Source of the DNA: JANXLS01 sp038227045
GTDB lineage: Bacteria; Planctomycetota; SZUA-567; H5-PLA8
Length of the DNA: 8,759 nt
Direction: 5' to 3'
NCBI GenBank assembly: GCA_038227045.1
Contig: JBBRQD010000174.1
Location: 1-8,759 of the forward strand
Below the pieces are notes generated by a model. That model had not been told where the DNA came from. It saw nothing but the letters and a program-made list of their open reading frames with translations, and made no database searches. The translations under genes were made by a program, and so were the position numbers. Positions 5,092-8,759 of the stretch are shown here, piece by piece (positions within the stretch are counted from its first letter, which is position 1; the number at the start of each line of letters is the position of its first letter).

Positions 5092-6243
5092 ATGCCCACC
5101 CAGAAAGCCGACTACTACGCCACCCTCAGCGTCAAGCGCGACGCGACGCAAGAGGAGATCAAAGCGGCGTTTCGCACGCTGGCCAAGAAGTGGCATCCCG
5201 ACCGCAATCCCGACAACAAGGCCGAGGCGGAGGAGAAGTTCAAGGATGTCGCTGAAGCGTATTCCGTCCTCTCCGACGAAGAGAAGCGCAAGCGCTACGA
5301 CCAGTTTGGACACGCGGGACTGTCTGGGATGGGCGGCGGATCGGACATGCACGGCGTTTCTGTCGAAGATATTCTCAACCAATTTTTCGGCGGACGAGCT
5401 GGTGCCAGCGGCGGTTCGATCTTCGACGACCTTTTCGGTGGGGGCGGGGGGCGCGGCGTTCAGGAACAAGGCGAATCGCGGCGTTTCGACATTGAAATCG
5501 ATCTGGAACAGGCGTTCAAGGGCGTCACGAAAAAAATTGAATTCGAACGCGAAGAGCATTGCGGCACGTGCCACGGCACTGGCGCGAAACCCGGTTCGCG
5601 CCCATCGACGTGCTCCTATTGCCGTGGACAAGGCAACGTCACGCGCAGCCAGGGCTTCTTCGTCATGCGCACGGTCTGTCCGCGCTGCAGCGGACGTGGG
5701 CAGGTGATTGAATCGCCGTGCGGAACGTGCACGGGCACGGGTCTTCAGGCGAAGTCCGTGAAGCGGGAAGTCAAGCTTCCGCCCGGCATTGAAAACAACA
5801 TGCGCTTCCGGCTGGAGGGCATGGGCGACGCGGGGTCCAATGGCGCAGCGTATGGCGACCTTGTGGTGATCATTCACGTCAAGGATCACGATATTTTCGT
5901 GCGCAAAGACAACCATATTCTGCTCTCGATTCCGATTCCGTTCACCATGGCCGCGCTGGGCGGCGAAGTGGAAGTGCCCACGCTGGAAGGCAAAGCGAAT
6001 CTGACAATCCCGCGCGGTACGCCGTCGGGCAAGATTCTGAAAATGGCCGGGCTTGGAATGCCCGACGTTCACGGTTACGGAAAGGGCGACCAGCTCGTGA
6101 AGGTGACGGTTGACGTGCCGAAAAAAATCACGACCGAACAGGATGAATTGTTGCGCAAACTGGCGCTGCTGGAGAAGACGCCGGTCACGCCGCACAAGCG
6201 TTCGTTCTTCACCAAGATCAAAGATCTTTTCTCGGAAGAATGA
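5092..6243 (+). CDS. dnaJ: DnaJ (Hsp40), type I J-domain co-chaperone
   Basis: Delivers unfolded proteins to DnaK and stimulates its ATPase. The 383-residue protein has the full type I layout. The J domain is at about 7-70 with HPD at 35-37 and the YDQFGHAG end. A Gly/Phe region follows (about 75-128, with DILNQFFGG and IFDDLFGGGGG). The zinc domain has all four CxxCxGxG repeats: 157-164, 174-181, 196-203 and 210-217. Two C-terminal beta domains contain the usual GDLVV and GEVEVPTLEG segments, and the tail is KRSFFTKIKDLF. The reading frame stays open back to a GTG at 5032, but the extra 20 residues are not DnaJ-like, so the ATG at 5092 is preferred even though its Shine-Dalgarno sequence is weak (AGAG). 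The neighbour grpE completes the co-chaperone pair; dnaK is not in this window. Confidence 0.97.
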   Translation: MPTQKADYYATLSVKRDATQEEIKAAFRTLAKKWHPDRNPDNKAEAEEKFKDVAEAYSVLSDEEKRKRYDQFGHAGLSGMGGGSDMHGVSVEDILNQFFGGRAGASGGSIFDDLFGGGGGRGVQEQGESRRFDIEIDLEQAFKGVTKKIEFEREEHCGTCHGTGAKPGSRPSTCSYCRGQGNVTRSQGFFVMRTVCPRCSGRGQVIESPCGTCTGTGLQAKSVKREVKLPPGIENNMRFRLEGMGDAGSNGAAYGDLVVIIHVKDHDIFVRKDNHILLSIPIPFTMAALGGEVEVPTLEGKANLTIPRGTPSGKILKMAGLGMPDVHGYGKGDQLVKVTVDVPKKITTEQDELLRKLALLEKTPVTPHKRSFFTKIKDLFSEE

Positions 6244-6346
6244 GTTTTCGCGGAGCAGCAGTTATTCAACCGCACCGCGGCATTTTCAATTCAGCGCACC
6301 GGATGAGCCGCAGGCTTCTTCTTCAATTTGCGATGGAGTTTTCAAT

Positions 6347-7069
6347 ATGAGCACCGAAACGCCCGCCACCGATCCTTCTCAAAAAGCCGACGAAACTGCG
6401 GGAAGCTCCGCGCCGACGAGCGCGTCCAAACTTGCCGACGATGCCGAGGCGCTCTGCGGCGAAATGGAGCGGCTCTTTCGCCGGGGATTTGGCGAAATTC
6501 CCAAGGCCGGCGATCTGGGCGAACTGCGAGCGCTTCAGGCGATGCTGAAGAATCTGGTCCACCGCGCCACGGTGGAGGGGGGCGGAGTGAGCGAAGCCGC
6601 GTCCGCGGAATTTGCCGCGGTGGGCGCGGAGCGCGATAAATTCAAAGATGCGCTGCAGCGCGAGAAGGCCGCGTTCCTTAATTATCAGGCACGCGCGATC
6701 AAGGATCTGGACCGGGCCGAGGAACAGGCGCTGCGCAGCTATGTGATGGAGATTCTGCCGGTGCTCGACAATCTGGATCTCGCCACGGCCGACGCTCATA
6801 GCGGCAACGCCGATCCGCAGCGCGTGAAAGAGGCGCTCGACATGACCGGCCAGTCGCTCAAACAGGCGCTGGCCGTGCGCGGGCTGGAGCGCATCGAATC
6901 GCTGGGCAAGCCGTTCGATCCCATGCAACACGAGGCGATTTTCAAGCGTGCCGCGAATCCCGCGAAGAACGAGAAACCCAACACGGTTGCGGAGGAATGC
7001 CGCTCCGGGTATGTGTGGAAGGGGTTCATTTTGCGACCGGCGCAAGTAGTGGTGACGGAAGCGAAGTAG
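6347..7069 (+). CDS. grpE: GrpE nucleotide exchange factor for DnaK
   Basis: Homodimeric factor that releases ADP from DnaK and resets the DnaK-DnaJ cycle. The 240-residue protein has a charged, low-complexity N-terminus (1-28). A helical segment of about 60 residues follows (LADDAEALCGEMERLF onwards) before the standard long coiled coil (about 90-130, with REKAAFLNYQARAIKDLDRA). The YVMEILPVLDNL core is at 132-143, and the C-terminal beta domain has FDPMQHEAIF (190-199) and GYVWKGFILRPAQVVV near the end. GGAG at 6335-6338 is 8 nt before the ATG. The same frame is open further upstream to 6110, overlapping dnaJ, but that part is arginine/serine-rich shadow sequence. The order dnaJ then grpE, 103 nt apart with no terminator, suggests co-transcription. 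The N-terminal half is more divergent than the C-terminal half, as is normal for GrpE. Confidence 0.95.
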   Translation: MSTETPATDPSQKADETAGSSAPTSASKLADDAEALCGEMERLFRRGFGEIPKAGDLGELRALQAMLKNLVHRATVEGGGVSEAASAEFAAVGAERDKFKDALQREKAAFLNYQARAIKDLDRAEEQALRSYVMEILPVLDNLDLATADAHSGNADPQRVKEALDMTGQSLKQALAVRGLERIESLGKPFDPMQHEAIFKRAANPAKNEKPNTVAEECRSGYVWKGFILRPAQVVVTEAK

Positions 7070-7158
7070 CGAACAATCGAAGCTTTGCGCTTTTTGAAAT
7101 CGTGGATAGAGTTTAACGCGTTCAGCGAGGCAATCGAACAGGCGAGGAGCGCGGTTTC

Positions 7159-8136
7159 ATGTTTGGCATCGGCTATATCAAACTCGATCCCACCACGTAC
7201 GTCATCCATCATTCGGGGGGACACGTCGTTCACCAGGGTCTGGGCCTCGCTTTCTTTTACTATCGGCCGAGTTCGTCCATCGTCGCCGTCCCCACTGCCA
7301 GCGCTGATGCGCCGTTTATCTTCAACGAGATCACGCAGGACTTTCAGCAGGTCACGCTGCAGGGGCAGATCAGCTATCGCGTCGCCGATCCGAACAAGGT
7401 GGCGAAGAATTTCAACTTCACGCTCGGCTCCAATGGCAAATCGTATCTCACCGACGATCCCGCCAAACTGCCCGTGCGCATCGTTAACATCTGCCAGGTA
7501 CTCGCGCGCCCCGAACTGCAAAAACTGCCGTTGAAAGAAGCGCTCATGTCCAGCCAGGCGATCATGAACGCCGTGGTCCAGGCGCTGAAAAATAATACGG
7601 CGATTCAGGAGCTGGGCGTCGAAGTCTTCGCGTTCACGCTGTTGGCGATCAAGCCGACGCCGGAGATGAGCAAGGCCATCGAAGCCGAAGCGCGTGAGGC
7701 GTTGCAGCGCCGGTCGGACGAAGCGATCAGCGAGCGGCGCAACGCGGCCGTCGAACAGGAGCGGCGCATTAAGGAAAACGAACTGCGCACGGAGGCTATC
7801 GTCCAGCAGAAGCAGCAGGAACTCGCGCGCAGCCATTTGCAGGCCGACATCGAACTGGAAAAGCAGCGCGAGGAACTCGTCGCCGTGCGCACCGAAAACG
7901 CCAAGAAGGAGGCCGACGCGCAAGCCTACGCGCTGGCGGCGAGCTTGAAGCCGCTGGCGAGCCTGGATCCGAAATCGCTGCAGGTTCTCGCGGCGTCGCG
8001 CACCGATCCGCGCGTCATCATCGCGCAAGCCATGCACGATCTGGCGCAGGACGCGAGCAAGATCGGACAGCTCAACATCACGCCGGATTTACTGTCGAGT
8101 CTGATGCAGGGGCAGGGCGGGGGAGCGAAGAAATAA
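7159..8136 (+). CDS. SPFH/band-7 domain protein, soluble, with long coiled coil
   Basis: A 325-residue member of the stomatin/prohibitin/flotillin (SPFH) superfamily. Residues about 20-170 form the SPFH domain: a series of strands with the family-like segment DFQQVTLQGQISYRVADPNK, then a helix-rich part with AIMNAVVQALKNN and LGVEVFAFTLLAIKPTPEM. Residues about 175-270 are rich in Glu, Arg, Gln and Ala and form a long predicted coiled coil. The C-terminus contains NITPDLLSSLM, a leucine-rich segment, and ends in a Gly/Lys tail. There is no signal peptide or transmembrane segment, so it would assemble in the cytosol or peripherally on the membrane. The start is supported by GAGGAG at 7144-7149, 9 nt upstream. 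It follows grpE by 89 nt with no strong terminator and may belong to the same transcript. The cellular role is not established; scaffolding in protein or membrane quality control is an inference from family and neighbours. Confidence 0.85.
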   Translation: MFGIGYIKLDPTTYVIHHSGGHVVHQGLGLAFFYYRPSSSIVAVPTASADAPFIFNEITQDFQQVTLQGQISYRVADPNKVAKNFNFTLGSNGKSYLTDDPAKLPVRIVNICQVLARPELQKLPLKEALMSSQAIMNAVVQALKNNTAIQELGVEVFAFTLLAIKPTPEMSKAIEAEAREALQRRSDEAISERRNAAVEQERRIKENELRTEAIVQQKQQELARSHLQADIELEKQREELVAVRTENAKKEADAQAYALAASLKPLASLDPKSLQVLAASRTDPRVIIAQAMHDLAQDASKIGQLNITPDLLSSLMQGQGGGAKK

Positions 8137-8138
8137 AT

Positions 8139-8203
8139 AAGTTCGGAGTTCAGCCTTTAGGCTGTATGGAAGACAGCCTAAAGGCTGAACTCCGAACTTT
8201 TTT
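8139..8203. terminator. 27-bp perfect palindrome with T tract: bidirectional terminator or REP-like repeat
   Basis: Arms 8139-8165 and 8173-8199 are perfectly complementary over 27 bp around the 7-nt loop ATGGAAG. A T run at 8198-8203 gives a textbook intrinsic terminator for the + strand. On the - strand the stem is followed by TTATTTATTT, so it could also end the convergent gene whose stop is at 8230. Each arm contains its own inverted repeat, CAGCCT-TT-AGGCTG at 8151-8164 and CAGCCT-AA-AGGCTG at 8174-8187, so the element can refold into two small hairpins. It begins two bases after the SPFH stop. The length and nested symmetry exceed what termination needs and suggest a dispersed palindromic repeat adopted as a terminator. 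Confidence 0.85.
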
Positions 8204-8229
8204 GAAAACCTTTTCTATCCCTCACGCGT

Positions 8230-8619
8230 TTATTTAGTGTCGCGCTCCAGAATCTTGTACTGCGGGTCCATGATGTGATCGAATGCCAGAAACAATGCTT
8301 TCGAATGGCGAATAAAAAGAATGTTGCTCGCGATCACCGGCACGGCGACGCACAGCATTGTTTGCCAAAATGGCGGGTGCCAGAGCCATTCTGAGACGAG
8401 CGCCACGATCAGTCCCAGCCCGCCGACCACGCCGTAGTTCAACGCCCATGTCGAAAGCAGAAAATAGCCGGGCTCGCGCTCGTATTTGTAGTGGCAGTGC
8501 GGACAGCCTTCGAGCGGGTGCATCCATTGATTAAGCGAATGAGTTTCACTGAATGGCGGAAAGATGCGCGACTCTCCGCATTCCGGACAACGCAGTTGCA
8601 GCGCGCGTTTGTAATAAAG
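8230..8619 (-). pseudogene. DUF983-type zinc-ribbon membrane protein, 5' end removed by IS66 insertion
   Basis: The - strand frame encodes 129 residues after the IS boundary. It begins LYYKRALQLRCPECGE, continues with a second cysteine pair in GCPHCHYKYEREPGYFL, and then has two hydrophobic segments at about residues 60-80 (LNYGVVGGLGLIVALVSEWL) and 84-101 (TMLCVAVPVIASNILF). It ends RHSKALFLAFDHIMDP plus a polar tail. Two CxxC pairs (residues 11/14 and 39/42) followed by two membrane helices and a basic/aromatic end match DUF983 as I know it; the molecular function of that family is not established. No ATG, GTG or TTG start exists in frame between the cysteine pairs and the IS end; the first ATG (8523) falls after the first CxxC. 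Probably only a few N-terminal codons are lost. It could still be expressed if translation enters from the IS or uses a rare start. Confidence 0.7.
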
Positions 8620-8759
8620 GTAAGCGTTCGACCAACCCCGTCCCGCGATTTTCTCACGAGGAGGGGTATTGCCTGGTTGTCCAGCGGTGGGGCAGCAGTG
8701 CGTCGATCTGACTGGCGGGATGGGTGGCGACTCGCACCAGGACGTCGCGCAGATAGTCC
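8620..8759 (-). mobile_element. end of an IS66-family insertion sequence (continues beyond window)
   Basis: The + strand reads GTAAGCG at 8620-8626; IS66-family inverted repeats are known to begin with GTAA. The IS transposase stop codon lies 34 nt inside this border, a usual distance for IS66 ends. The host sequence just outside, TAATAAAG (8612-8619), is the expected position of the 8-bp target duplication made by this family. The other copy would be at the far end of the element, which is not in the window. The DUF983 frame breaks off in protein similarity exactly at this border, which supports an insertion there. Confidence 0.7.
8654..8759 (-). CDS. tnpC: IS66-family transposase (TnpC), C-terminal 34 codons
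   Basis: The - strand frame entering from the window edge reads DYLRDVLVRVATHPASQIDA, then LLPHRWTTRQYPSS and a TGA at 8656-8654. The run YLRDVL..V..HP...ID.LLPHRW is the characteristic C-terminus of IS66 TnpC, the DDE transposase of these elements, which normally ends shortly after the conserved Arg-Trp. Only the terminal part is visible, so the catalytic domain, the partner genes tnpA and tnpB, and intactness cannot be judged. The overlapping DUF983 frame is also open through this region, but its IS-encoded residues have no zinc-ribbon or membrane character. Confidence 0.8.
   Translation of the reverse strand, partial: DYLRDVLVRVATHPASQIDALLPHRWTTRQYPSS

Noticed and set aside
5038..6195. 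A 385-codon - strand open frame over dnaJ
   Set aside because: Shadow of dnaJ codon bias; arginine/alanine-rich composition with no motif.
6110..6346. An N-terminal extension of grpE back to 6110
   Set aside because: It overlaps dnaJ and gives arginine/serine-rich sequence without GrpE character; the ATG at 6347 has a good GGAG at 8 nt.
6796..8037. A 413-codon - strand open frame over grpE and the SPFH gene
   Set aside because: Spans two well-supported + strand genes and their gap; composition is that of antisense translation.
1..8759. CRISPR arrays, tRNA or rRNA genes
   Set aside because: No regularly spaced direct repeats and no cloverleaf or conserved rRNA segments were seen on either strand by eye.

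Overview
The window is a bacterial chaperone cluster read on the + strand, with mobile or repetitive DNA at both ends. The core genes are GC-rich with strong third-position G/C bias. The organism is probably a member of the PVC superphylum, most likely Verrucomicrobiota. That is an inference from three things: groEL lies upstream of groES (the reverse of the usual groES-groEL order), a second groEL sits next to dnaJ-grpE, and the dispersed repeats look like those I associate with such genomes. No rRNA or other marker gene in the window proves it.

Layout: 1-101 may hold the 3' end of a gene that starts outside the window. About 126-345 is a non-coding dispersed repeat made of five hairpins in a row. 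371-579 is the leader of the chaperone operon, with a candidate sigma70-type promoter and a small dyad but no CIRCE/HrcA operator. Then come groEL1 (580-2256), a 141-nt gap with a strong hairpin and a possible internal promoter, and groES (2398-2712). Next is a small overlapping gene pair, DUF4160-DUF2442 (2716-3244), which is visibly more AT-rich than its neighbours, followed by a divergent second groEL (3278-4897). After a hairpin-containing gap come dnaJ (5092-6243), grpE (6347-7069) and a soluble SPFH/band-7 coiled-coil protein (7159-8136). A nearly perfect 27-bp-stem palindrome with a T tract (8139-8203) ends the + strand genes and also faces a convergent - strand gene. That gene is a DUF983-type zinc-ribbon membrane protein (8230-8619), whose 5' end is cut by the terminus of an IS66-family insertion sequence (8620 to window end). 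The last 34 codons of the IS66 transposase are visible.

How the genes work together: GroEL1 and the single GroES form a standard folding chamber. GroEL2 keeps the ATPase aspartates but lacks the GGM tail and has an Asn in place of the phosphate-contacting Lys, so it is probably a specialised paralogue sharing the same GroES. DnaJ and GrpE are the co-chaperones of DnaK, which is not in the window. The SPFH protein may be a scaffold associated with protein or membrane quality control. The DUF4160-DUF2442 pair looks like a small mobile module, possibly toxin-antitoxin-like, lodged inside the operon.

The points most worth following up are the DUF4160-DUF2442 insertion, the altered nucleotide pocket of GroEL2, the nested palindrome used as a bidirectional terminator, and the IS66 insertion that removed the start of the DUF983 gene.
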